From the NCBI RefSeq assembly GCF_036325985.1, contig NZ_JAUHLI010000007.1:124001-188000 (forward strand): a stretch of DNA of 64,000 nt, given 5' to 3'. How positions within the stretch are numbered: the first letter of the stretch is position 1; every line of letters starts with the position of its first letter. Below the pieces are notes generated by a model. It had not been told where the DNA came from. It worked only from the letters and a program-made list of their open reading frames with translations, and ran no database searches. The translations under genes and the position numbers were made by a program. Source of the DNA: Alkalimonas cellulosilytica. GTDB lineage: Bacteria; Pseudomonadota; Gammaproteobacteria; Enterobacterales; Alteromonadaceae. Shown here piece after piece: positions 53,610 to 62,643 of the stretch.

Positions 53610-53877
53610 ATATACCCAAGTGACCTCAAGATGCAGGCTTCAGCGGGAGATAAAAGCGCTTTAGGCAAGGCAGTTGTTGGAAGGTTTGGTGGTTCCAAAT
53701 CGACAACAGCTAACGCCGCATAAAGCGCTTTTAGCCCCGCCCTGCGGGAGCCTCTGGGCGCCTCCACTGCGGTGTTACCCTAGCTAGCAAGGTGGTCGAC
53801 ATTGCGTCGCCAGGGTGCCTTGCATTGAAAGCGCCCAAAGGCTCTGAAACTCGCATCTTGAGGTTACTTGGGTATAT
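53610..53877. mobile_element. MITE-like element between fumA and pabB
   Basis: 268 bp bounded by 25-base inverted ends (53610-53634 and 53853-53877) that differ at one position; the left end begins ATATACCCAAGTGACCTCAA. Inside, AAAAGCGCTTTA and TAAAGCGCTTTT form a second inverted pair near 53651-53732. No transposase or stable gene is encoded. The 414-base interval 53534-53947 holds this element, the fumA upstream region and about 70 bases before pabB, so promoters for one or both genes may be in or beside it. A clear target duplication is not visible. Confidence 0.75.
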
Positions 53878-53947
53878 CATACAACGCATCAAAAACAGCG
53901 GCCAGAGTTTCATACATACAACCTTGGTCGTGCAATTGGATATTGGC

Positions 53948-55327
53948 ATGCAGCACTATCATATCATTGGCGACGCCCCAACTGACTTGCTGGATTTTTT
54001 TGCCCCACTGGCAGAGCAGCCCTGGGCGATGTTACTGGACTCAGCCGGCCCTGTTAGTAAGAACAACCGTTTTGATATCTTAGCGGCCGAGCCGGTTTGC
54101 ACCATTGAGGCCAAAGATGGCCATACGGTGCTGACCGATGCACAAGGTGTCCATCACTATCAGCAACATCCACTGACCGTGGTCAAGGCCGCCTTAAAGT
54201 GCTATTTCCCGCAGCCTGCTGCCAAGCTTGACCTGCCCTTTCAGGGCGGTGCTTTGGGTTATTTTGGCTATGATCTTGGCCGCTACAGTGAGCAGATACC
54301 GGCTACAGCAAGCAAAGATCTGCCACTGCCGGATATGGCCATCGGCATTTACCTCTGGGCTTTGGTGCTGGATAAAGAAAAGCAGCAACTGTGGTATCTG
54401 GATTATCGTGGTGATGCCGAACAGAACTGGAGCAAGCTCAATAACCGGCTTAGTCAGTATCGGGAGCAAGCCGCTCCCTTTGCATTAACCAGTGACTGGC
54501 AGGCCAATATGGACAAAGCCTGCTACCAGGCTCGCTTTGAGCAGGTGCATGAACACCTGCTGGCCGGTGATTGCTATCAGATTAATCTGGCGCAGCGTTT
54601 TAGCGCCAGCTACCAGGGCAGTGAATGGCAAGCCTACCGGAAGCTGCGCGCTGCCAATGCAGCGCCTTTCTCTGCCTTTATGCGCTTACCCGAGGGCTGC
54701 GTGCTGAGTATTTCACCGGAGCGCTTTTTGCAGCTGCATGACCGAGAGATAGAAACCAAGCCGATTAAAGGCACCAAACCGCGCCACAGCGATACCAGAC
54801 TGGATGCTGAGGCGGCTGAGGCACTGCGCAAATCGCCAAAAGATCGCGCCGAAAACGTGATGATTGTTGATTTGCTGCGCAATGACTTAGGCCGGGTGGC
54901 GGAGCCTGGCAGTGTGCGGGTACCGGATTTGTTTGCCATTGAAAGTTATCCGGCGGTGCATCATCTGGTGAGCACCGTTACCGCTACCCTGCGCGCCGAT
55001 CTCGATGCCACCGATTTGCTGCAAGCCGCCTTTCCGGGTGGTTCCATCACCGGAGCGCCAAAAATCAGCGCCATGACCATTATTGAGCAACTGGAGCCAC
55101 ACCGCCGCTCGGTATACTGCGGCTCCATCGGTTACATCGACCAGAGCGGTGATATGGACACCAACATCGCCATCCGCACCCTGGTAGCCTGCAACGGCCA
55201 ACTGCACTGCTGGGCCGGCGGCGGCATCGTGGCCGACTCGGAAGTGAACAGCGAGTACCAGGAAACGCTGGATAAAGTGCACAAAATTCTGCCGGTACTG
55301 CAAAATACAGCTGAAGACTTAACATGA
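53948..55327 (+). CDS. pabB: Aminodeoxychorismate synthase component I
   Basis: 459 aa from the ATG at 53948 (MQHYHIIGDAP); a longer open frame upstream comes from the MITE-like element. The chorismate-binding domain shows ETKPIKGTKPRH, KDRAENVMIVDLLRNDLGRV, FPGGSITGAPKISAMTIIEQ and SIGYIDQSGDMDTNIAIRTL. PIKGTKPR is the PabB signature with the catalytic Lys, distinguishing it from TrpE. Makes 4-amino-4-deoxychorismate for folate. Overlaps nudL by four bases. Confidence 0.94.
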   Translation: MQHYHIIGDAPTDLLDFFAPLAEQPWAMLLDSAGPVSKNNRFDILAAEPVCTIEAKDGHTVLTDAQGVHHYQQHPLTVVKAALKCYFPQPAAKLDLPFQGGALGYFGYDLGRYSEQIPATASKDLPLPDMAIGIYLWALVLDKEKQQLWYLDYRGDAEQNWSKLNNRLSQYREQAAPFALTSDWQANMDKACYQARFEQVHEHLLAGDCYQINLAQRFSASYQGSEWQAYRKLRAANAAPFSAFMRLPEGCVLSISPERFLQLHDREIETKPIKGTKPRHSDTRLDAEAAEALRKSPKDRAENVMIVDLLRNDLGRVAEPGSVRVPDLFAIESYPAVHHLVSTVTATLRADLDATDLLQAAFPGGSITGAPKISAMTIIEQLEPHRRSVYCGSIGYIDQSGDMDTNIAIRTLVACNGQLHCWAGGGIVADSEVNSEYQETLDKVHKILPVLQNTAEDLT

Positions 55328-55902
55328 GTTGGGATACCGACTGGCTACTCGCCCGCTTTAACACCCATGTGCCGCCCATGGCAGCACCTACCTTGCAGAA
55401 CCAGAGCGGTACACAACGGGCTGCGGTGCTGCTGCCTTTTTTGCAAGGCCCTAAAGGATTGGAATTAGTGCTGACCAAGCGCGCTGAGCATTTAAAGCAT
55501 CATCCCGGCCAAATCAGTTTTCCTGGTGGCCGCATTGAAGCCGGTGAAAGCAGCAAGATGGCGGCGCTGCGCGAAGCCGAAGAAGAAGTGGGGCTATCAC
55601 CTGCTGATGTCACCATTGTGGGTCAGCTGCCGCCACAAGCCACCAGCACCGGCTTTGTGATAGAGCCCTGGCTGGGACTGGTGCATGCCCCACCCCGCTG
55701 GCAACTGCAACTGGATGAAGTGGCCGATATCTTTCATGCACCTTTGGCAGAACTATGGCAAGAAGAGCGCTGGCAACAATGGAACTGGCAGCATCAGGGC
55801 CGGCAGTACCCAGTGTACTTTTTGCATTGGCGCCAGCAACTGATATGGGGCGCGACTGCCGCTATTTTGCATCGGTTAAAGCAACAGCTGGGGCAACCTT
55901 AA
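55324..55902 (+). CDS. nudL: Nudix hydrolase, CoA pyrophosphatase family
   Basis: 192 aa. Nudix box in GGRIEAGESSKMAALREAEE followed by EVGL, preceded by the NudL-specific LTKRAEHLKHHPGQISFPGG. It hydrolyses CoA or acyl-CoA to 4'-phosphopantetheine and 3',5'-ADP. The start overlaps the pabB stop (ATGA), a pairing seen in many gammaproteobacteria. Confidence 0.94.
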   Translation: MSWDTDWLLARFNTHVPPMAAPTLQNQSGTQRAAVLLPFLQGPKGLELVLTKRAEHLKHHPGQISFPGGRIEAGESSKMAALREAEEEVGLSPADVTIVGQLPPQATSTGFVIEPWLGLVHAPPRWQLQLDEVADIFHAPLAELWQEERWQQWNWQHQGRQYPVYFLHWRQQLIWGATAAILHRLKQQLGQP

Positions 55903-56031
55903 GCTGGCACTACCAGGTCCGCTAACACTGAGCCCGGCAAACCAAAGCAATGTTCGAGCTGTACAAGGAACCAAGTCGTGTTGGCACGTTCAAATCTGGC
56001 AGCTTATTCATCCTTTACTTGAGGAAACGGC

Positions 56032-56508
56032 ATGGAAAAATTACTGCAAAGTAGTCGCATTCTGGTGATTCTGACTATTATCGTCTGCGCGGCCTCGGCT
56101 TGCCTGCTCTATGCTGCCAGTGTGTCCATTGTCTATGGCATCATTGTCGATACTGTGATGGCGATTCCGGTCAAAGCAGATGAAGGCAAACGCCTGGCGG
56201 TGAAGTTACTTAAGGTACTGGATACCCTGTTAATCGCCCTGACTTTTCAGATCATTGCTTCTGCCTTGTACCGGTTGTTTCTTACCAGGACAGTTGAACG
56301 GGATAAAGGCCTGTTAAAAGCGCTCGATATCAAAAGTTTTCATGACTTAAAAATCACCCTGATGCAGGTGGCATCGGTGATTCTGGTGATTTTGTTTCTG
56401 GAGCAAGCGGTGGAAGTGGGTGCCACGCTGGAGACGCTGTACTTTGGCCTGGCTATCGGCTTTGTTGTGCTGGCTTCCATGATTGCCGCCCGCTTGATGA
56501 ACCATTAA
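56032..56508 (+). CDS. yqhA: YqhA/UPF0114 family membrane protein
   Basis: 158 aa with four hydrophobic segments (about 8-38, 64-88, 111-128 and 134-154). MEKLLQSSRILVILTIIVCA and LEQAVEVGATLETLYFGLAI are family-like. GAGGAA lies upstream of the ATG. Inner membrane; function unknown. Confidence 0.85.
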   Translation: MEKLLQSSRILVILTIIVCAASACLLYAASVSIVYGIIVDTVMAIPVKADEGKRLAVKLLKVLDTLLIALTFQIIASALYRLFLTRTVERDKGLLKALDIKSFHDLKITLMQVASVILVILFLEQAVEVGATLETLYFGLAIGFVVLASMIAARLMNH

Positions 56509-56623
56509 CGCTTGCTGTTAATGCCGTGATTCCGAGGATAAAGAGGATGGCACTTTAAGCCCGGGACCGTTATCCTGTTGGCGCACTTATACTAAAAAAT
56601 CACCTCAGGAACAGGAGCATCCT

Positions 56624-57844
56624 ATGTCAAAACTCTTCAGCGCCTTAGCGGCCAGTACCTTGCTGCTAATGGGCTCAGCCCTGGCAGAGCGCCAGCCGCG
56701 CGATGTCAGCGAACGTGAAGCCTGGCAGCTGCACTCCCGCGTGATCACGCTCGATACCCATGTCGATATTGCCCGCGGTTACGCTACGCATCAAATGGAT
56801 CCGGGCGTGATGACCCGGGCCCAGGTCGATTTGCCCAAGATGCGCGCCGGTGGCCTGGATGCCGCTTTTTTCATTGTCTATGTAGGCCAGGGCTCGATGA
56901 CGGAGCAAGGCTATGCCGCAGCCAGAGCCCGTGCCGAAGAAAGTTATCAGGCCATTAAACGCATGACCAGGGCTTACCGTGATCAAATTGGTCTGGCCCG
57001 CACGGCCGATGAGGTGGAAGCCTTGCATGCACAAGGCAAGCTGGTGGCGCTGATTGGTATGGAAAATGCCTATCCGCTGGGCACCAGTGTCGATGAAATT
57101 CCACTGTGGGCCGAGCGCGGTGTCCGCTATGTCGGCATTACCCATATGGGCAATAACCAGTTTGGTGGCAGCTCCAATCCGCGATTGGATCAGGGCGATA
57201 AACCGGATCAGGGCTTAACCGATTTGGGCCGTCAGCTGGTTAAAAAGCTGAATGACTACGGCATTATGGTCGATATTTCGCACGTGGGTAAACGCAGCTC
57301 ACTGGAAGCCATCGCCCTGTCACGCGCACCGGTGATTGCCTCCCACTCCGGGGTCTCCGGCGTGCACCCCAACCTGCGGAATCTGGATGATGAGCAGTTG
57401 GATGCGATTAAAGCCAATGGCGGTGTTGCCCAGATGGTGGCCTTTCGCAGCTATGTCGCCAATGTCGATCCCCGCATTCAGCGCGGCCAGGATGAACTGC
57501 GTCAGCAGTATCTGTCGGCCGGCTGGGGCGGCGCCAGCGATGCTGAGATCAAAGCCTATATGGATGGCCTGACTGAGCTGCGTCGTACCTACCAGGATGT
57601 AACCTTAGCGCAGTTTATCGATCATATCGATTATGCGGTGGATCGCATTGGCATTGAGCATGTCGGCATCGTATCCGATTTTGATGGCGGCGGCGGCGTG
57701 GAAGGCTGGGACGATGCCACTGAAACCATCAATGTGACCTGGGAGCTGATGCGACGTGGCTACAGTGAGGATGAGATCCGGGCCCTTTGGTCGGGTAATG
57801 TGCTGCGGGTGATGCGCGCAGTGGAAGCTGCAGCGAAGCATTAA
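56624..57844 (+). CDS. Membrane dipeptidase (peptidase family M19), secreted
   Basis: 406 aa. The signal peptide MSKLFSALAASTLLLMGSALA precedes ERQPRD. Zinc ligands: LDTHVDIARG (His-x-Asp), GMENAYPLG (Glu), VDISHVGKRS and ASHSGVSGVHPN (His). HVGIVSDFDGGGGV is the C-terminal family signature. It cleaves dipeptides, often with D-residues, in the periplasm. AGGAG lies seven bases before the start. Single gene followed by a terminator. Confidence 0.94.
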   Translation: MSKLFSALAASTLLLMGSALAERQPRDVSEREAWQLHSRVITLDTHVDIARGYATHQMDPGVMTRAQVDLPKMRAGGLDAAFFIVYVGQGSMTEQGYAAARARAEESYQAIKRMTRAYRDQIGLARTADEVEALHAQGKLVALIGMENAYPLGTSVDEIPLWAERGVRYVGITHMGNNQFGGSSNPRLDQGDKPDQGLTDLGRQLVKKLNDYGIMVDISHVGKRSSLEAIALSRAPVIASHSGVSGVHPNLRNLDDEQLDAIKANGGVAQMVAFRSYVANVDPRIQRGQDELRQQYLSAGWGGASDAEIKAYMDGLTELRRTYQDVTLAQFIDHIDYAVDRIGIEHVGIVSDFDGGGGVEGWDDATETINVTWELMRRGYSEDEIRALWSGNVLRVMRAVEAAAKH

Positions 57845-57861
57845 CCATTTCCCCCATGCTA

Positions 57862-57898
57862 AAACGGCCGCCCTGCTCCAGCCGGGCGGCTTTCATTT
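57862..57898 (+). terminator. Rho-independent terminator after the dipeptidase gene
   Basis: GCCGCCC and GGGCGGC pair over a ten-base loop, followed by TTTCATTT. About 20 bases after the stop. Confidence 0.75.
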
Positions 57899-58047
57899 GC
57901 CTTAGAAAATTTCATGTAAATCTTGAGATACAGCACTGACAGGGGGTACAGCTGTAACCAGACCTGACCAGTTCCAACAGCACTTACAGCCTACCCGGCT
58001 TTGAGTTACAATCCAGCTATCTTGGTTCTAATTCGTTTATATAACTT

Positions 58048-59427
58048 ATGATTATCAGCGCTTTTGATATGTTCAGCATTGGCATAGGCCCTTCCAGCTC
58101 ACATACCGTCGGGCCGATGCGGGCTGCGCATCAGTTTACCGAACAGCTGAAACAACTGGGTCAGCTTGAGTCCGTCAATCGTATTAAGGTTGAGCTCTAT
58201 GGCTCGCTGGGGCAGACCGGTATTGGCCATGGCACCGGCAAAGCGGTTATTCTTGGGCTTAGTGGCTACCTGCCGGAGAGCATCGACCCGGATCTGATCC
58301 CAGAACTGCTGCATCAGGTACACACAGAGCAATCACTGCTGCTGGCGCAACAACAGCCGGTGAAATTCCCGCGGGAAGGCGCCATTACCTTTCATCGGCG
58401 CAAGACCCTCAAAGAGCACTCCAATGGCATGGAGCTGGTCGCCTGGAACGGCGATACCGAGCTATTGCGAGAAGTCTATTTCTCCATTGGTGGTGGCTTT
58501 ATTGTCAAAGCCGAAGATTTTGCCAAAGAAAAAGAAGCGGCCAGTCAGTTTGCTGCTGATAACCCGCCGCCCTACCCGTTTGAAAGTGCGGCAGAGCTGC
58601 TGGCGCTTTGCAAAGAGCATGGTTTATCGATTTCCAGCCTGATGCTGGAAAACGAGCAGGTATTGCGTAAGCCCAGTCAGGTGAAAGATGAATTGTTTCA
58701 TATCTGGCAGACCATGCGCGATTGTGTCGAGCGAGGTATTCGCACCGAGGGTGTCTTGCCGGGTGGTCTGAAAGTAAAACGACGGGCACCGGCGCTGTAC
58801 CGCCGGCTCAGTGTGGAGAAAAGCTCGGATCCTTTGCAGGTGATGGACTGGGTGAACCTGTTTGCTCTGGCTGTGAATGAAGAAAATGCCGCCGGTGGCC
58901 GGGTGGTCACTGCCCCAACCAATGGTGCAGCCGGTATTATCCCGGCAGTACTGATGTACTACGACAAGTTTATCCAGCCGGTTACGCCGGATATAGCTAT
59001 GCGTTATCTGTTAACGGCTGCCGCCATTGGCATTTTGTACAAAAAGAATGCGTCTATTTCGGGTGCCGAAGTCGGTTGTCAGGGCGAAGTGGGTGTCGCT
59101 TGTTCAATGGCCGCCGGCGCCTTAACGGAAATTCTGGGTGGCTCAGCCAGCCATGTAGAAAATGCAGCAGAAATTGGCATGGAACACAATTTAGGCCTAA
59201 CCTGCGATCCGGTCGGTGGCCTGGTACAGGTGCCTTGCATTGAGCGCAATGCCATGGGGGCGGTGAAAGCCATCAATGCGTCACGACTGGCGCTGCGGGG
59301 CAGCGGCGATCACAAGGTGTCGCTGGATAAAGTGATTAAAACCATGTGGGACACCGGCAAGGACATGCAAACCAAGTACAAAGAAACCTCGCGCGGTGGC
59401 CTCGCCGTGAATATTATTGAGTGTTAA
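58048..59427 (+). CDS. sdaA: L-serine ammonia-lyase (one-chain, iron-sulfur)
   Basis: 459 aa, the standard length. IGPSSSHTVGPMRAAHQF is the N-terminal signature. Cluster cysteines lie in GCQGEVGVACSMAAG and LTCDPVGGLVQVPCIERNA. It converts serine to pyruvate and ammonia. Start at 58048 gives the usual MIISAFDMFSIGIGPSS. Followed by a terminator shared with the convergent RND operon. Confidence 0.97.
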   Translation: MIISAFDMFSIGIGPSSSHTVGPMRAAHQFTEQLKQLGQLESVNRIKVELYGSLGQTGIGHGTGKAVILGLSGYLPESIDPDLIPELLHQVHTEQSLLLAQQQPVKFPREGAITFHRRKTLKEHSNGMELVAWNGDTELLREVYFSIGGGFIVKAEDFAKEKEAASQFAADNPPPYPFESAAELLALCKEHGLSISSLMLENEQVLRKPSQVKDELFHIWQTMRDCVERGIRTEGVLPGGLKVKRRAPALYRRLSVEKSSDPLQVMDWVNLFALAVNEENAAGGRVVTAPTNGAAGIIPAVLMYYDKFIQPVTPDIAMRYLLTAAAIGILYKKNASISGAEVGCQGEVGVACSMAAGALTEILGGSASHVENAAEIGMEHNLGLTCDPVGGLVQVPCIERNAMGAVKAINASRLALRGSGDHKVSLDKVIKTMWDTGKDMQTKYKETSRGGLAVNIIEC

Positions 59428-59430
59428 GAG

Positions 59431-59457
59431 AAAGCCCCTGACATCAGGGGCTTTTTT
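59431..59457. terminator. Terminator between sdaA and the RND permease gene
   Basis: AAAGCCCCTG and CAGGGGCTTTTTT pair over a short ACAT loop. The A and T tracts allow function for both converging genes. Confidence 0.9.
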
Positions 59458-59470
59458 ATAGTGCATTGAT

Positions 59471-62400
59471 TCAGCTAAGTTCGCCTAAGCGGGTATCGAT
59501 TTTTTGCTCCTTGCTGCGAAACAGGTTCTTCACGTCTTCCAGGATGACATAAAGCGCCGGGATCAGGATCAAAGTAATCACAGTCGCAAACAAAATACCA
59601 AAGGCTAGCGATACTGCCATCGGCACCACGATTTGCGCCTGCAAACTACGCTCCAGCACGATGGGCGTTAAGCCCAAAAAGGTGGTCATCGAGGTCAGTA
59701 CGATGGCACGAAAACGCATGGTACCGGCCTCTTCCACCGCCTGACGGATGCTGTGCCCGGCCGCTCTGGCTTTATTGACAAAATCCACCATGATCAAACT
59801 GTCATTCACCACCACCCCGGCCAACGCTATCAGGCCAAACACCGACATAATGCTCATGCTAAGCCCCAGGACCATATGGCCAACCACAGCCCCAATCAGG
59901 CCAAAGGGGATCACGCTCATAATAATCAGCGGCTGGCTGTAGGATTTCAGTGGAATGGCCATTAAGGCATAAATCAAAAACAGCGCCAGCACGGCGGCTT
60001 TGAACATATCGCGCTGCGCATCCATTTCATCCTGGCTGCTGCCTTCCAGCGCTGTGGTGACACCAGGGTATTGCTTAGGCAGTTCTTTCATAATGCCCTG
60101 GCGAACTTCCCGCACCACCCGGCCCGGCTCGATGCGATCTTTATCTGCCGCCGCAGTAATGGTGACCGCCCGCTCACCATTGACCCGGTTAATGGCATTA
60201 AAGGCCGGCTGCAACTGATAGCTGGCGACCATACTAAAGGGCACCTCACCACCATCGGCAGTGCGGATCCGCATCTGCTCTAAATTACCCAGTGAGTTGC
60301 GCTCATCTTTCGGGTAGCGCACCATCACTTTCACTTCTTCGCCATCGCGCTGTACCCGCTGCGCTTCGGCACCATAGAAGCCATAACGTACCTGGCGTGC
60401 TACATCGGCCAGCGTTAACCCAAGCAAGTCCGCCTCAGGTTTCAGTGTCAGCACCACCTCGTCATTGCCACCACTCAGGTTATCCTGAATATCGTACACG
60501 CCTTCGTATTGCTCCAGCGCTCGCTTAAGCTCTTCGGCAGCCGCTTCCAGCATCTGCAAATTATCACCACGAATTTGCAGCGCTATATCAGCACCGCCGC
60601 CACCAGCGCCGGTAGAGGCATTGATATTAAATGAACGCATGCCGGCAATCTCTGGCATTTCTTCACGCCAGATACGGGCAATTTCAAAGCCATCAATTTC
60701 ACGGCCTTCGCTTTTTTCCAACTCCAGTACCATCTGCCCACGGGTATCGCTGTTTAAGAACACCAGCCGGTGCTGAATCACATCGGCATTGTATTCGGAT
60801 TTCAGCCGCTCATTGGTGCGCATTAATGCGGCTTCCATCTCATCCAGTGCCTGCTGCGTTTGCTGACTGGACGAGCCTTCTTCCATCAAGATACTGGCCT
60901 GAATAAAGTCGCTTGGGATATCCGGGAAAAACACCCAACGGACAAAGCCCCCGCCCAGCAAACCTATCATCAGTAGCATCATTGAGAAAAAGCTAACCAG
61001 TGTCAGATAGCGAAACTCAATGCAGCGTCGAATAAAGGGCCGGTAGTGTTGATGAATGAGGTGCTGCAGTTTAGCGGCCACCCATTCCCGGATACTGCGT
61101 AAGAAATTACTGGTGCCGCGGCCACTGGCATAAAACAAGCCATGCCGGTTTGGATCCCAGGGTTTCATGTCGATATGGGCAATGTGGGTAGGCAGAATCA
61201 GCTTGGACTCGACGATAGAGAATGCCAGACACAGTATCACCACCCAGGCAATCGACTCCCAAATCGGCCCCATGGCGCCGCCCACCATCAGCATGGGTAG
61301 AAAGGCGGCGATGGTGGTCAGCACACCGAAGGTCGCTGGCATGGCCACTTTCTTGGCCCCGGCGATGACCGAGTCCATCGACTTGCCTTTTTTCTCGATT
61401 TCGCTAAAAGCACTCTCACCAATAATGATGGCATCATCCACCACAATACCGAGCACCAGAATAAAGCCAAACAAGCTGATCATGTTGATGGAAACACCGA
61501 ACATCGGCAGTGGCATCAGTGCCAGGGCACCTAGAAAACAGACCGGGATCCCGACCATAACCCAAAAAGCAATCCGAAACTCCAGAAACAAGGTGAGTGC
61601 CAGCAGCACCAGCAAGACACCGTACAGCAGATTGCTGGTCATCAGTTCGATGCGGCCCTGCAGGTAGTAACTGCTGTCGCCCCAATGATCCAGATAAATA
61701 CCCGCCGGCAGGATCTCACGCTGCTCTTCGACATAACGCTTCACGTTTGCTGAAATTTGCAGGCTGTTGTCATCGCCAACTGCATCTACCCGGATGGAGA
61801 TCGAGGGCATCCCATCAAAGGTAGCCTCGCCCTCGCGCTCGATAAAGCCATCATTGATGTAAGCAATATCGCCCAGTCTGAGCCGGGTGCCATCGTTAAA
61901 GCGCAGCAGGATAATATCGGCAAACTCATGGCCGCGGTACGCCTGGCCCTTGGTTCGCAGTAAGATATTGCCAGCCTCGGAGCGGATAGAGCCGCCCGGA
62001 ATATCTACCGAGCTGCCGCGAATGGCTTGCACTACCTGATCAAACGTTAATTGATACTCCCGCAGCACCGCCTCGGATAACTCAATGGAGATTTCGTAGT
62101 CGCGGGCACCGACCACCTCGACCTGGCTGATGCTGTAGCGTTTTTTTAAGTCATCGCGGATTTGTTTGGCCAGCTCTTTCATGCTGCGCTCATCGGCATC
62201 GCCGTAGAGTGAGAGCCAAATCACCGTACTCTGAAACCGTTGCCGGTACACCACAGGGCGCTCTGCCTGCTCCGGAAAGGTTGCAATAGCGGCTACCTGA
62301 GTTTTGATTTCATCCATTACTTCCATGATGTCGTAACTGGATGAGATTTCAGCCCGTACCGTGCCCAAACCTTCGACGGCGGTTGAGCGAATGCGCTTAA

Positions 62401-62641
62401 TGCCATTGATGGAACGCAGCCGCTCTTCAATTTTATCAATTACCGCGCTTTCGACCTCCTGCGGCGCAGCGCCCAGATAAGGCACCCGAATGGTGACTTC
62501 ATCCAGCGCAATTTCCGGGAAGATCTGTTTCTTGATGGTCATTAACGAAGCGGCGCCAGCAATAATCAGCACCACCATCAACAAGTTGGCGGCAACACTA
62601 TTGCGGGCAAACCAGGCAATAATGCCTTTATGCGTATCCAT
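59471..62641 (-). CDS. RND efflux transporter permease (AcrB/MdtB superfamily)
   Basis: 1056 aa with 12 membrane helices and two large periplasmic loops. The N terminus ends its first helix with IKKQIFPEIALDEVTIRVPY, typical of the HAE-RND branch. LGIVVDDAIIIGE in helix 4 retains the two Asp of the proton relay. GVVVNDSLIMVDFVNKA is in helix 10. It forms an efflux complex with the adaptor encoded three bases upstream; the outer-membrane channel is not in the window. The sequence resembles the multidrug/organic-solvent class more than heavy-metal CzcA (no metal motif). Confidence 0.93.
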   Translation of the reverse strand: MDTHKGIIAWFARNSVAANLLMVVLIIAGAASLMTIKKQIFPEIALDEVTIRVPYLGAAPQEVESAVIDKIEERLRSINGIKRIRSTAVEGLGTVRAEISSSYDIMEVMDEIKTQVAAIATFPEQAERPVVYRQRFQSTVIWLSLYGDADERSMKELAKQIRDDLKKRYSISQVEVVGARDYEISIELSEAVLREYQLTFDQVVQAIRGSSVDIPGGSIRSEAGNILLRTKGQAYRGHEFADIILLRFNDGTRLRLGDIAYINDGFIEREGEATFDGMPSISIRVDAVGDDNSLQISANVKRYVEEQREILPAGIYLDHWGDSSYYLQGRIELMTSNLLYGVLLVLLALTLFLEFRIAFWVMVGIPVCFLGALALMPLPMFGVSINMISLFGFILVLGIVVDDAIIIGESAFSEIEKKGKSMDSVIAGAKKVAMPATFGVLTTIAAFLPMLMVGGAMGPIWESIAWVVILCLAFSIVESKLILPTHIAHIDMKPWDPNRHGLFYASGRGTSNFLRSIREWVAAKLQHLIHQHYRPFIRRCIEFRYLTLVSFFSMMLLMIGLLGGGFVRWVFFPDIPSDFIQASILMEEGSSSQQTQQALDEMEAALMRTNERLKSEYNADVIQHRLVFLNSDTRGQMVLELEKSEGREIDGFEIARIWREEMPEIAGMRSFNINASTGAGGGGADIALQIRGDNLQMLEAAAEELKRALEQYEGVYDIQDNLSGGNDEVVLTLKPEADLLGLTLADVARQVRYGFYGAEAQRVQRDGEEVKVMVRYPKDERNSLGNLEQMRIRTADGGEVPFSMVASYQLQPAFNAINRVNGERAVTITAAADKDRIEPGRVVREVRQGIMKELPKQYPGVTTALEGSSQDEMDAQRDMFKAAVLALFLIYALMAIPLKSYSQPLIIMSVIPFGLIGAVVGHMVLGLSMSIMSVFGLIALAGVVVNDSLIMVDFVNKARAAGHSIRQAVEEAGTMRFRAIVLTSMTTFLGLTPIVLERSLQAQIVVPMAVSLAFGILFATVITLILIPALYVILEDVKNLFRSKEQKIDTRLGELS

Positions 62642-62643
62642 GC

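Noticed and set aside
52010..53767. A longer fumarase beginning at 53767.
   Set aside because: The extra 78 residues come from the MITE-like element and match no fumarase N terminus; the ATG at 53533 gives the usual start.
53610..53877. A degraded insertion sequence with transposase remnant.
   Set aside because: No transposase-like frame or motif is visible between the inverted ends; a non-autonomous element is the simpler reading.
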